Shown piece by piece: positions 10,173 to 22,049 of a DNA stretch of 64,000 bases. The stretch is from Lunularia cruciata (taxonomy: Eukaryota > Streptophyta > Marchantiopsida > Lunulariales > Lunulariaceae). The DNA lies in NCBI GenBank assembly GCA_948567375.1, contig OX419755.1, positions 3,291,001-3,355,000 of the forward strand, read 5' to 3'. Position 1 is the stretch's first letter, and each line of letters starts with the position of its first letter. The translations under genes and the position numbers were made by a program. The notes under the pieces were generated by a model. That model was not told the origin of the DNA, did not search any database, and worked only from the letters and a program-made list of their open reading frames with translations.

Positions 10173-10825
10173 TGTTATGGATCCAGCAGTTATGGATGTG
10201 AATATATAGTTTTTTATTTCACCGTGCATTCTTCACACTTGTCGTTGCGATCACTACACCCGCATGGTATCGGGTCTTAGTCATAGTGATATTTGTACAT
10301 ATACATACAGTCATTAGTCATGCTCTCGTTGATCACACTTATCAAACTTCTTAGACGGATGTTCTTTTCGCTTTTGGTCTCTTTTCCCCAAGATCAAGAT
10401 TTGTTATGTAACTTGAGTCTATCATAGAGACGTGTACACAGTCATTTGTCAAAGGCTTACATGCATCATACGCTAGTGTTTACTTCGATTCTAATAGATT
10501 AATCTCATGATACAATGCACGGAGTTACTTGCTTAGCCGTGCATGTATTTCTGTGCTTAAATTAGAATGTCTTCGGTTTGCATCCGTTCTTGAATGCATT
10601 TCCTTGCTACAATCATCATGTGTCCGGTTTTCGTCGGTTCAGTCCTAAGTGGGTTTGGAAACCCCGGTCTGCGAACGGCTGCTGCTCCCATTACTCCTAT
10701 ACAATATATGGAGCGGTGGTGCCTTGGATGTGATTGTCATTGACAGTTCCTGGATTGTCAAAAGAGTTTGGACAGAGTATAAAGGGACATTTAGACGATA
10801 TTTATATAAAAAAAATGCAACTATG
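10173..10825. other. Intergenic stretch, nothing recognised
   Basis: The short open frames at 10645-10873 overlap on both strands and have no recognisable motif. None is called. Confidence 0.35.
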
Positions 10826-10990
10826 TGTGGAAACAAGAAGGATGGAAGACAAAGAGGGCTAAAATGGGGCTAAACCCCTACAATATGGGTATGAGAAATC
10901 TGCCCTATCATACTTAAGATATTTGAGTTATGCAAGTAGTCTGGTCTACATTTGGAACATTTGAAACATCATGTAATGTGATTACTCTCC
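10826..10990 (-). mobile_element. Short LINE 3' fragment
   Basis: Covers the eroded tail, the ggggctaaacccc hairpin and about 110 bp of the endonuclease C-terminus (compare 8036-8150). A dead 5'-truncated copy. Confidence 0.65.
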
Positions 10991-11911
10991 TAAGGCTTGC
11001 ACGTGACAATGTTTTACATTTACTCCGCTATTTACATACTTCGGGGAGATTTCAACTATCACACATGTACGGTCCACTACTACACTCATGAGGCAAAATT
11101 TACCTTGGGTTTTGACTAATTCTTACGTAATTCTACCTTGCTCTGCATAAATGTTCTCACAAGTGTTGTGTAATTACTAAAGCCTCTTGATGACTAATTC
11201 CAACAATGGAAACACTTCGGTGAAATATCCTTTACTTATCTATAAAAGACAATGTACGGTGTGAAATGCACTCATGATTTTTTGATACTTCATAGGCCAT
11301 AGGCTCGAGGAAGTGGCAATAGATGCAAGAGTTACAAAAGGCCCTGCATGTATCCTGGACAGCTCAATCTCTACTGTCCAAGTTCAATTCTTCATAGTCT
11401 ACAGCCAGAGTGATCATACAACACCTTGTGGTCTAACCGTGTCTGTCATGTAGGTCGTCTTTTGATTCTTAACAAATTCCATTTATCAATGGAAGAGTAA
11501 TTTCTCCGTGTGTGTTGATGCTCGGTTCCAAATGTGGACAGGAGTGGATTTATGAGTTGTGGGAGATAGTAACTTTGAAATGTCGAGCTGGTGTTTAGAC
11601 ATCAGCCTTCATCACCCACTTTTGTTTCTTGTGGCATTTCTAATAGATCTATGATGGCAGTTAGTCATGGCCAATGTTGGCGCTTGAGTTAGGGAGGTTG
11701 GTTGACATATTACTGCAAGTAAGGAAGCAGCCTTCTTCTCAGGGCTTAAAACTTGCCATCAGAATGTGGTCGTTGTATTGTGTATCACAAGAGAGAAAAG
11801 CAGGTTTCATTTATTAGTTACCAGAAGAAGAGTGTTAATAAGAAGAGCAAGAACCAATAACATTGCACATAGTTCACTTTGTAGGCTTAATGGATGAGTT
11901 TAATAACGTTG
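10991..11911. other. Intergenic stretch, nothing recognised
   Basis: No open frame above 60 codons, no clear repeat and no motif recognised. Confidence 0.4.
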
Positions 11912-12005
11912 TTACAAAGGTAAAGTAGGCTATCGCGTAGGAAAAATGAAGGATGGGAAGACCCATCAAGCCGTACAAGGGAGAGAAAAAAAAGGTAATA
12001 TGAAG

Positions 12006-12911
12006 CTAAGCCCCAATAGAGTCTATATGAGAAATCTGCCCTACCGCACATAAGATATCCGAGCTATGCAAGTCGTACGGTCTACACACAACTAGACCAT
12101 CCAAAGAAACATCACCTAATGTGATTGCTCTCCTATGGATTGCACCAGTCACTGCACTCTGTAGAGCAATGGACACACGCTGTCTAAAATATGCTACAAA
12201 GTATGAGAGTGAGAGTGGTACCCCTTGACGCCTAACATGATAAGCTCTCGTGCACTCCCTAACAAATGTGTCAAATGTCGTGTCCATTGCTCCATATAAT
12301 TCCAAGGCTAGAGGAACAAAGAGGTGATCTCGCTGCATGCCCCTATACTTGGAGACCTTGCGACCTATTGCTGCATTTGCTGCACATCCAGGGGGATGGG
12401 TAATCACTCCCTCTGAAACTATATCCCGCATAGGGTCCATAACCACAACATCCGCTACTATCACCTGATCATCTTGGACCAAATATAAGTCTACCCTAAC
12501 ACATGTCATCTGCAAAGCATATGAACGCTCCCTCCATGCCAAGTATCTACTCTCTCGCATGCCATAGCAAACACTATGTCCCTAATGGCATCATGGGTAG
12601 CTATCCTCTGTCCTCCAAAAGGACACCATGTCATGTGGACCCCTGCTGCATCTAGTGTAGAACCACACTCACAAGTGAGTAATGAAGATGCAGATGGGTG
12701 GACCAAACATAGGCAAAACATCATCACTATAGAGAAAGTAGCTAGTGCGAGTCGGAATGCCCTAATGCATGGTCGAGCTAGGATCCAAGAGCCTGCATCC
12801 TTGCCGGAGCAAGAGTAAAGATGTACTCTAGTAGCTTGAGGAATGGATGAGTTGACTAAGAGAGAATGTAGCGTATGCTCACACTATCGCTCCATCAAGG
12901 AAGACTATAAA
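12006..12911 (-). pseudogene. LINE C-terminal CCHC knuckle and restriction-like endonuclease
   Basis: Two overlapping frames hold this region. One, about 12510-12727, has CLVHPSASSLLTCECGST and VHMTWCPFGGQR, a CX1CX9HX3C knuckle followed by HDAIRDIVFAMA. The other, from about 12560 down to 12006, has WRERSY, RVDLYLVQDDQVIVADVVV (the two acidic residues expected in a PD-(D/E)XK fold), GRKVSKYRGMQ and FVPLALELYG, and ends DSIGA with TAG in the tail hairpin. In R2-type LINEs this domain nicks the target DNA so that the RNA can be copied in place. One frame change separates the knuckle from the nuclease. It is separated from the RT by the inserted chromovirus. Confidence 0.8.
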
Positions 12912-13337
12912 TATAACAATATGGAGTTTAGCGATGAACTTAGTCAGGCTTAAGAAGTAGCACATAAGACAAATTAGCCTAGAATATTCCAGAAGTATCT
13001 AGGAAGCTTCTTGGGAAGCTTCCCGCCTAGCTTAGCTTGCACCTCAAGTAAGTAGCTTCTAGAAAGAAGCTTCTAGAAGCTTCCAACTAGCTTAGCTTGC
13101 ATGCCAAGTAGGCGATTTCTAGAAGGAAGCTTCTTGAGAAGCTTCCTAGTTAACTTGGCTTGCACTCTAAGAAAGCGGCTTGAGGAAGCTTCTTGAGAAG
13201 CTTATCAAGGGCCTTGTATGCTGCCCATAAATACCAAGGCCAAAGCTCATGCTAGGCATTCGGAGTTTTCCCTCATTTAAGTGTCCCAATGTGAGTTTCC
13301 ATTCTCCTATTTCTCTCCTCGGATTTGGTCTTTTACA
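12912..13337 (+). repeat. C1 5' LTR
   Basis: Begins tataacaatatgg (tgtaacaatatgg in the 3' copy) and ends cttttaca, the TG...CA form. Rich in aagcttctagaagcttcc repeats. A TATA-like cataaatacc lies at about 13226-13235. Confidence 0.9.
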
Positions 13338-13353
13338 TTGGTATCAAAGCAGG
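13338..13353 (+). other. C1 primer-binding site
   Basis: ttggtatcaaagcagg directly after the LTR matches the usual plant tRNA-iMet primer site (tggtatcagagc). Confidence 0.85.
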
Positions 13354-13359
13354 AATGCG

Positions 13360-14511
13360 ATGGATGGAATTTATGGACCACCAAATCCACTTCCACCAAA
13401 ACATTGGGATTTTTGCATCCAAATACTACCCAAGCATCATTTCACACAGTTCGTCACCTTGCACTTTGGACAAGATTTTATGCATATGATCACCATATCT
13501 GAGGAACCCTTGGTGCTTCCGGTTGTAACTTATGGAGAATGGTGGACGTGCTGTTTCTATGTGTTAATAAATTAGATAGATTGGGAGTCGTGTGATAGAG
13601 GAGCAACCATGGTGAAAATACCCGATGTTATCCTTGCTATGCAACAACAAATTGAGCACCTTACTCAATTGTTGGATGAACAAGATCTTTGACGACAAGA
13701 GCAGGTGGAGAGAGTACCAATTCAAGAAGGAGAAGATCGGATCAGATTCCCTAAACCCAAGGTATTTGAAGGCAAGAATCTCTTGGGTGCAGTGGAGAAT
13801 TTTGTGTTTGATTGTGAACGTTATTTTGAAGCTACCAATCTACAAGACGAGTGAAAATAGATTCTCTTGGCTTCTAGCCAATTGTATGGAGTAATAAAGC
13901 TATGGTGGAGATTCCGAGTGGAGCAAGCCAAACGACAAATAATTGCACCAATCTTGACATGGGCAGAATTCGAGAGCGCAATAATTAGTCAATTCCAAGC
14001 TATAAATGCCACACGAGCTGCACGAGATAAGTTGGCAGAGTTGAAATAGATTGTCTTTGTAAGAAGTTACATCACACAGTTCCAAAGCACCATCATGCAA
14101 ATTCCAGATATTTTGGAAGGTGAAGCTATGGATCAATTTGTGAGGGGCTTGAAGGTGAGAACCAAATTAGAGGTAACCATGCGAGAGCCACAACACTTGG
14201 AGGAAGCCATGCGGTTGGCCAAACATTTTGATTCCTTGGTGGCAACAACTTGGTCTCAACCTCTACCTCCACAAAGCCTATCCATACACTACACACAAGT
14301 GGAGGAGCCAGCACCAATGGAGATTGATGCAATTCAACGAAGACCACTTGACATGGTAGATAGGGAGAAACTGCAAAGAAATGGTGGTTGTTTTTATTGT
14401 CATCAGTTGGGGCATCGTATTGATGAATGTCCACTCAAGAATGGACGACCTCGACAAGTTGCCCAAGTGGAGGTTGTGGAGAAAAATGATCAAGGAAAAG
14501 AGGAATCCTAG
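13360..14511 (+). pseudogene. C1 gag region with CCHC knuckle
   Basis: Capsid-like sequence with EFESAIISQFQAIN and YITQFQ, then MQIPDILEGEAMDQFVRGLK and, at about 14389-14433, CFYCHQLGHRIDEC, a CX2CX4HX4C nucleic-acid-binding knuckle. This is typical of Ty3-type gag. Fossil. Confidence 0.8.
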
Positions 14512-14540
14512 TAGGAGATTTCAAGCCGCCTACTGGGAGC

Positions 14541-17500
14541 TTGATTAGTTCCAATGGAATTGAAGGCTCAACCTATGCAAGTTTGCTTCACTTGCAAGGT
14601 ATGATATCTAATCGGGGTTGTAGGATTTTGGTTGATTCTAGAAGTTCAGAGAATTGCATGTCTATGCAAGTAGCAAAGGAATTGGGTATTCCTATCAAGC
14701 CAGTGATTGGAAGTAGTTTGATGATGGCGGATGGTAGAAAGGGTTCTACATTCCGCACCTCGCAGCCTGTTACCTTCAAGATTGGGAAGGAGTATTTGGA
14801 GTGTATGAGGTTTGTAATGGCACCTCTACACTATGATATCATTCTGGGTCTACCTTGGCTTGAACGTCATAAGATTCAATTTCATTGGACCCGACGCTAA
14901 ATTCAAGTACAACACCAAGGTACAAATTTCCGATTAGGTTGTCTGGCACCTCTAAGTAAGACACCTAAGAATAGTCAGTCCCAAGATGGGAAGTTTGTCA
15001 AGAAGGTAGCCATAGAGCAAACCTTGAAGGAAGTGGAGTCCCAAGATGGGAAGTTTGCCAAGAAGGCAACCATGGAGCAAGCTTGGAAGAGAGATGAGCT
15101 CCTAGAAGGGAAGTTTGTTAGTAAAGCAGCCATAGAGCAAGCTTTAGAGGAAGATAAGTATGTATTTGTGGTGTGGATCAAGCCAATTGCACAAGACCAA
15201 TCTGTTGAGGACCGAGAGCCTCATCAAGCAATGGTTGATCAAATAGTTAAGGAGTTTGCGGACGTGTTTCTGGATGATCTACCAAAGGGATTATCCTCGG
15301 ATCGAGGTATGCCCTTCAAGATCAAGTTATTGCCAAGGAGTACTCTAGTGAGTAGACCGATATATTGGCTCTCACCAAAGGAGTTGGAGGAGATGTAAAC
15401 AACACTTATAGAGTTGTTGGAGAAGGACTTCATACAACATAGTACCTCTCCTTGGGGAGCACCGGTACTATTTGTTCCAAAGAAGGATGGAGGACTTTGT
15501 TTTTGTATTGATTATCGTGAGCTCAATAAGCCAACCATGAAGAATGCATATCCCTTACCTCGGATCGATGACTTGTTTGATCAACAAAGTGGAGCACACT
15601 ACTTTTCCAAGTTGGATCTCCGCAGCGGCTATTGGAAAATTCCTATTGAGAGAGAGGATGTGCAAAAGACTGCCTTTTGTACAAGGTTTGGCCATTTTGA
15701 GTGGAAAGTTCTACCTTTCGGACTCACTAAAGCTCCTGCCATCTTCATGGATCAGATGCATCGGGTGTTGGATGGACTATTGGATTGGTCTGTGGTGGTG
15801 TTCTTGGATGATATCTTAATTCATAGTAAGACAGAGGCAGAACACGTGAGCCATGTGCGAGAAGTCCTAAGACAACTACGACAATGGAAATTTTACTGCA
15901 AGAAGTCAAAGTGCGCCTTTTGGCAAAAGAAAGTTACCTTCTTGGGTCATAAGATCTCCTTAGAAGGAATCAAGATGGAAGAAGAGAAGATCAATGCCAT
16001 TACTAATTGGTCTACCCCAAAGGATGCTACAGAAGTACAAGCATTCAATGGATTGGCTAGTTTTTTCCGACGGTTCATCCATTATTATGCTCATGTGGCT
16101 GCACCATTGATTGACCTCTTAGGAAAGAACTTGAGCTTCCAGTGGACCACCCAGCATGAAGAAGCATTCCAAAACTTAAAGCATATGGTGTCTTAAAGAC
16201 CCATTCTTCAACCATATGATCCTCAACTACCTTGTGTGGTTGATTTTGATGCTTCTAACTTTGCAATTGGAGCCGTGCTGCAACAAGAATTCCTAGATGG
16301 ACTACATCCCATTGCGTTTGTGTCTCGCCGACTCAATATGGCTGAAAAAAACTACTATGCTTGAGATCAAGAACAACTTGCAATGGTATATGCTACCAAG
16401 ATATGGAGGCATTGCCTCTTGGGGAAACAAGTGATCATGCAAACTGATCACAAACCATTGTTGCAGACCTTACACTTGGAACACATGAAGAGTCGACATC
16501 ATTGATGGGAGCAACAACTCCAACTATATGACATCAAACTTGAGTACAAACCAGGTTAGTTCCATATCATCCTTGATGCTTTATCACAACAACCTGATCT
16601 GAAGTCTCTTCCTCTCATCACAATGGCAATTTCAACCGTGTCAGTTGACTCCAAGGTCCAAAACAAGTTTCAATCAGCTCTATACCAAGATCCCTTCTTC
16701 CAAATGGTACATGGTTGCCTTATGGCATGCGATAAGGAGTACAATACCTTCTCCATCAAGGAGGGCCTTTTATTCCATGAGGATCGGATCTATGATCCAG
16801 CTAAAGGTGATCTTTGACTTGTGCGCCTCCAAGAAACCCATGATTTACCCATCGCTGGTCACATGGGTGTGGAAAAGACCTTGGTTACCCTCCAGCGTCA
16901 ATGGTGGTGGCCCAACATGACACAAGATGTTCAAGAATTTGTTCGATTGTGTGAGAGCTGCCAACGTAACAAGGCCAGCAACCAAAAGCCGAGTGGACTC
17001 CTTCAACCACTCGCCGTTCCATCCGCTCACTGGGAGCATGTGAGCTTGGATCTCATCACATCCTTGCCAAAGACAAAAGAAGGACACACCGCAATCATGG
17101 TGATTGTGGATAAGCTTAGTAAGAAAATCCACTTGGCACCAACTTGTGATACCGTGGATGCTCCAACCATAGCGCAAATCTACTTCAACAATGTCTTCAA
17201 GCATCATAGGATACCACGTGTACTCATCTCCGACCGTGATCCTCAATTTATCGGGAAGTTTTGGCAAGCACTCTTTGAGATACTCAACACCAAGCTTGCT
17301 TTGTCCACGGCCTATCATCCTCAAACTGATGGACAAACCGAATGTGCAAATCATACATTGGAGGATATGTTGCGTGCCTTTGTCAATGTCCACCATACCA
17401 ATTGGGACGAATGTCTTGCAGCTGTAGAATTTGCCTACAACAATTCCAAACAGGCAAGCATTGGATTTTCTCCTTTCTTTCTCAATTTTGGCCAAGATCT

Positions 17501-17810
17501 GCTTGTTCCAGACTCTCTTCTTGCTCCCCCTCCATCTCAGGTTGCTCATACTTCCACATTCTTGACCACAATATCCCAATCTCTCCAACAAGCCAAGTCT
17601 CACCTCCTTGTTGCTCAGAATCGCCAAAAACAATATGCGGACCACCATTGTCGTGATCTCACCTTTGAAGTCGATGATAAAGTCATGTTATCCTCTAGTA
17701 ACCTCCCCCTCTCACTTGATACCCAAGTTCATAAACTTGCCCCTAATTGGATAGGACCCTTTGATATCACCCAAATTGTCTTTCTTGTTGCTTATTGACT
17801 TGCCTTGCCT
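14541..17810 (+). pseudogene. C1 pol: protease, RT, RNase H, integrase
   Basis: Protease around 14600-14890 (ILVDSRSS..., then DIILGLPWLERH). RT about 15330-15990 with [15 protein letters not shown] and [11 protein letters not shown]. RNase H about 16200-16560. Integrase about 16820-17800, with an HHCC zinc region (GHMGVEKT...CESCQRNK) and a DDE core (SLDLITSLP, LISDRDPQF, DGQTECANHT). Ty3/chromovirus order. Fossil with several breaks. Confidence 0.85.
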
Positions 17811-17925
17811 TGTCACATGCGTATCCATCTTGTCTTTCATGTTTCCAAGTTGAAACCCTTTGTTCATAACCCGTCTTCCTTTTCCTCTTGAGTCCAACCT
17901 CCCCCTCTTCTTGTCCCTATCAATG

Positions 17926-18060
17926 ATCATGAGGAGTACGAAGTTGATCGGATCCTTGCGCCATATTCAACGAGGCCGTCACCAACATATGGAGTACAAG
18001 GTCCTTTGGAAAGGGTATCCCCTTCATGATGCTACATGGGAACCTCTTTCTCACCTCTAG
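17926..18060 (+). pseudogene. C1 chromodomain
   Basis: Sequence around EYEVDRIL and MEYKVLWKGYPLHDATWEP at the integrase C-terminus is a chromodomain. Chromoviruses use it to target histone marks. Confidence 0.85.
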
Positions 18061-18120
18061 GATGCACAAACGGCCATCCAGGACTTCAAAGCTTCACTGG
18101 CAACGAGGACGTCATCAACT

Positions 18121-18488
18121 AGCGGTGGGGGAATGTGTAACAATATGGAGTTTAGCAACAAAGTTAGTCAAGCTTAAGAAGTAGCACATAAGACAAATTA
18201 GCCTAGAATATTCCAGAAGTATCTAGGAAGCTTCTTGGGAAGCTTCCCAGCTAGCTTAACTTGCACCTCAAGTAAGTAGCTTCTAGAAGCTTCCAACTAG
18301 CTTAGCTTGCATGCCAAGTAGATGGCTTCTAGAAGGAAGCTTCTTGAGAAGCTTCTCAAGGGCCTTGTTTGCTACGCATAAATACCAAGGCCAAAGCTCA
18401 TGCTAGGCATTTGGAGTTCTCCCTCTTTCAAGTGTACCAATGTGAGTTTCCATTCTCCTATTTCTCTCCTCGGATTCGGTCTTTTACA
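18121..18488 (+). repeat. C1 purine tract and 3' LTR
   Basis: gcggtgggggaa precedes the LTR (18136-18488), which runs from tgtaacaatatgg to cttttaca. Confidence 0.9.
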
Positions 18489-20756
18489 GTAAACCTCTAG
18501 TCCAAGCTGATGATAGTGAAGCAAAAGGTGGAAAATCCTCTCATGCTTGTGGGGATAGACTATCTCTTGTCTGCCACAATAACCCATGGAGAGAAAAGGA
18601 TCCTCCCTCCACCTCTGTCACATAAACCAAAAGTCTCCAAAACCGGCCTATCAACAACCACAAAATCAAAGGAAAGTAGGAGTGCCGAGAGAGCCCAACT
18701 ACCCAAAAATGCTATAGGTGCCGTCTCCTCCATAGATAGTAAGCCAACCCCACCACATGAGATTGGCAAAGCCGTCTATCTACGTGCCAAATCCCCTATC
18801 ACACATTCAAAAGGGTTTAGTCCAATAATATCACCAAAGACTCCCATAATCCTCCTATCAAATGTTCTCAGATGTGAAAGGATGGACGATGAGGGAGGAA
18901 TTGTGTGGATGAGGTAGGATGGTTGACAAGCAATATTGGAGGAGAGTATACCAAATGCCACCTACGGATCTCCTAGTAATAGAAGGTCATCCACATGGAG
19001 AACATCCTTTGCAAGGGTAGCGTCTAAGAAGCATGTGACAAAATCTTGTGATCCTATTGGCACTCCGAGAACATGAAGTCCATCTATGGATGTGATACAT
19101 CCCTTTGGAAGTTCAAGGCGGGGAGAGATACCTAAAGGGGACCATGCCCTACACTTTGACACCTTGACTCTCAAACCTACTAGATGTAGCATGGTAGTCA
19201 AGTAGCCAAAGGCCTACCTAATTTGATCTACAAGGCCTATGATGTGTATATCATCTGCAAAGGAGGGAAATACACAACCTTGCATGGCCAAAGTAGTAGA
19301 TAGGAGAGCTTTAAAGTGAGCCATGGCAAATAAGGGCCCCTCCCCAAAGGATCTCCCTAACGTGTACCAACAGCTGACTCCAAGACAGTGACTCCTTCCT
19401 ATGAACCACAATGCTGGCAATAAAGGGAAGCAGGAGAGCCATAAAAAGATCGCACAAAAGGAATGAGACTTGCCAAGGATCCACCAACCTCCCTAAGCTC
19501 TCTAAAGATGGAGATGGTATTAAAAGCATTCTCAACATCCACCTATAGGACGACCCACTCCGAATGGATATCTAGGAGTGCTCTAATGCCTAGAGATATA
19601 GCATCCCATCCTCCAGGTGTAGCTACTCCAAATTGATGTGGACTAAGGTGCTATCAAAAGTGAGAATGATGTTGAAGGACAATGGTATGACTGACCAAAT
19701 GCAAAAAGATCTCTCCAATAGCAATCGGTTTAATGCCTCCCATGTCCTTCTCCATCATGAGAAGTCGACTAGTACCTAACACCTGACTAACAGACATAGG
19801 AATGTCTCTTCTTGCTACTACTATAGCCACCTGAAGCAACTTGGTAAAACTACTAGAAGGATCATCTACTTGGAAGTAATCTCTAAGGTGCTCATAAACC
19901 ATCCTTGACAAGCCTCCTGAGGAAAGGTGAGGGGCAGTGCACAATGCTTGTGCAAATAGTGACCTATCAAGACACAAAGACTGCTCAGGCTGATAATCTA
20001 AGACCTCTAGTGGTAGTCCCTCTACTGCTATAGGATGTAGTGAGCATAGGGAAGAGATAGTCTTATCATTAGGACTCGCCATAGACAAAGAATGTAGCGC
20101 TCGTGCCGCTCTACTGAACTCTCCCGCTTGACCCAATGTCCTACACCATCGTAATCAAGTAGACTCTATGGTATCCTGTGGTGATGCTTGTCTCCTAAAT
20201 CATGTAGCCCTAACAGACTCCTCTTGAAGGGCCGCCTAATCCCTCACTTGGAATTGACAAAATCTAGCAGCCACCTCTCTATACCCCACACATCCCCCTC
20301 TAGCATAGCGAAGACACCATCAAGGGAGTAAGAGAAATAGGAATCATGCTAACGCGTCCAAGGGATCACGTGCCAAACAATCAAGTGGTAGGCAAAAAGT
20401 CTTTCTAGCCTCATCATGGAGTGTGCGGGGTAGCCTATGGAATAGATGTGGACATGGAAAACTAGTCTCAAATAACCCCAAAATGCAATCCGCCTGAGAA
20501 GCTAACCACTCCCACGACTCAATTGTATCCCTAGAATGGTCAACAAAGGGATAGAAGAAGCGTGCATAATCCTGAGTGTCATTGCTATCAATGTGGTTGC
20601 TTGTCTCACGTGGGCATCACAAGTGGTCCAATTATAGTTCTTGTGCATCCTTTCCACATGGGTCTTTACCCCTTGCGAGGTAAAGCGTTGGTGACACACT
20701 GGACATGGTGTATCCTAAGTTGCTCTAGGCGACCCCACATGGGAAGGTGTAGCCAT
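18489..20756 (-). pseudogene. LINE N-terminal zinc finger and reverse transcriptase
   Basis: The ORF starts at ATG 20756. After an in-frame stop at codon 14, CPVCHQRFTSQGVKTHVERMH (about 20690-20628) forms a CX2CX11HX4H finger like those that bind target DNA in R2-type elements. Further on, SSGGLSRMVYEHL, VVARRDIPMSVSQVLGTSRLLMM and GGIKPIAIGEIFLHLVSHTI (about 19930-19690) give the fingers region. DVENAFNT (near 19540), GDPLG (near 19345) and FPSFADDIHIIG (near 19250) give the palm. The stretch down to 18489 matches the start of the copy at 6275-6610 (GGVGLLSMEE.API.FL). Several stops and frame changes are present. Confidence 0.75.
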
Positions 20757-20843
20757 GGCTAGCACAAGAATAATGATAGTAACACATGATGCTCCTCTCC
20801 ATATCTCCCCATATCTGCAAAACCTTTATTATTACAAAGGTAA

Positions 20844-21109
20844 GAGCTTTTGATCCACGTTATCCCCTTGGTTCCAAAATCCATTTGGTTCCTGCATTAA
20901 CATACAATTTGCTAACCAAGATCCACTGTAGATTGAAAGTGGAGTTCAGAATCAACATAGCCATGATTGTAGCACCCTACTGCTTTCTGCACAGCCCGTG
21001 CATCCCACACCGTGCAACCAGCACCTCCATAGTATCTGCACATCATAAATGGTGGTTCATGTTGACTTGTGAGGCCGAAGGAAAGATATTAGAAAACTAG
21101 AAAATTCAG
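20844..21109. other. Flank of the LINE, nothing recognised
   Basis: A plus-strand open frame crosses it without recognisable motifs. Not called. Confidence 0.35.
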
Positions 21110-21640
21110 GGGTTTCTTTTATGGAAGTCCATAAAATCCATTAAAAGTTTATGGATACCCCTAAAAGAGGTGTAGCATTTTAAATACTCTACCCAAAAAA
21201 CTTTGATGGCTATACCATTTAATGGGGGAAAGGTGACTAAGTTAGAAAACATGAAGGATTGGAAGACCCTATCAAGCCCTACAAGGGAGAGAAAAAAGAG
21301 GTAAAATGGGGCTAGGCCCCAATAGTATTGATATGAGAATCTACTCATTTTCACTATCGCACCTAAGATATCCTAGTTATGCAAGTGGTAAGGTTTAATG
21401 TAGGGAAAATTTTGGTCTAATTTTTGCTTACTGATTCTATGGAGTCATGGGTATCCTTTTAAAAATTTGATGGGTAAAGAAAAAGTGAACCATAAATTAT
21501 AAACGCATGTGGATATTACTTAAAAGATCTTGTCACATCTATTGCATTTGCGGAGTTTAAAAACTTCCATAAATTCTTTTATAGGGTAAACCCGTAAACC
21601 TCTATTTGAAATGCCCTATTATGTTTACTCTTGAGCTATC
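21110..21640 (-). repeat. Unclassified dispersed repeat, copy 2
   Basis: Inverted relative to 9040-9480 and matching it in three blocks. It is split by a LINE-tail insertion at about 21235-21400. Confidence 0.6.
21235..21400 (-). mobile_element. Short LINE 3' fragment inside the dispersed repeat
   Basis: Tail consensus with gaaggattggaagaccctatc, ggggctaggcccc and about 70 bp of the endonuclease C-terminus. It is missing from the other copy of the host repeat, so it is an insertion. Confidence 0.65.
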
Positions 21641-21699
21641 TACACCTGAAAATTCAAGGGCACATGTCTTGATAACCAGCAAGGGTTCTACATTGTGAG

Positions 21700-21860
21700 T
21701 GAATGCATGTTTGAAAGTGGATCTGATGAGTCTGGCCATTCAGTTTTCAATTGGTTTTGTAACAACAAGGACTCCATGTTGAGGCTGAACTCATGTTGGA
21801 GAATGGATCTGATGAGTGTGGCACATAGTTTCAACCGGTTTTGTAAGAACATGACCAATG
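21700..21860. repeat. Direct repeat of about 80 bp
   Basis: ggatctgatgagt.tggc and ttttgtaa.aac occur twice with the same spacing (about 21718-21768 and 21797-21850). Confidence 0.6.
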
Positions 21861-22049
21861 CCAACTGAACCAAATTTAGACAAGTTGCTATAGTAGCCAT
21901 GTTATATGCATGCTTGTCCTTTGATTACATATAGAAAACCATAGAAATTATGGAAGTAGACAAGAATAAAAAATGGAAGCAAACTATGGAAACATATAAG
22001 AGGGTGGAACTCATGATCATATTTATGATAAAAAGTTATGTACAACTTT

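Larger units (their letters stand above)
12912..18488 (+). mobile_element. Ty3-type chromovirus C1, inserted in the LINE
   Basis: A full-structure element: 5' LTR 12912-13337, primer site just after it, gag, protease, RT, RNase H, integrase, chromodomain, purine tract, 3' LTR 18136-18488. Target duplication ataaa (12907-12911) / gtaaa (18489-18493), one mismatch. The LTRs differ by an indel of about 70 bp and a moderate number of substitutions, so the insertion is not recent. It is broken, with perhaps six to ten breaks by eye. It is younger than the LINE it interrupts. Confidence 0.92.
11924..20831 (-). mobile_element. Near-full-length LINE with zinc finger, RT and restriction-like endonuclease
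   Basis: Taking out the chromovirus at 12912-18488 and its 5-bp duplication leaves about 3.33 kb. ttacaaaggtaa flanks it at 11912-11923 and 20832-20843, a 12-bp target duplication. The 5' leader is about 75 bp, then ATG at 20756. Domains on the minus strand, in order: a C2H2 finger (CPVCHQRF...H....H), an RT with DVENAFNT (motif A), TR.GDPLG (motif B) and FADDIHIIG (motif C), then a CCHC knuckle and a PD-(D/E)XK-like endonuclease near the C-terminus. A 3' tail of about 80 bp carries two hairpins. This single-ORF plan, about 1050 codons, is that of the R2/NeSL/CRE/Utopia group of LINEs, not of plant L1 or RTE. In-frame stops, for example after codon 13 and just before GDPLG, make it a dead copy. 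Confidence 0.85.

Noticed and set aside
16845-17648. 267-codon minus-strand open frame
   Set aside because: It is the antisense shadow of the C1 integrase.
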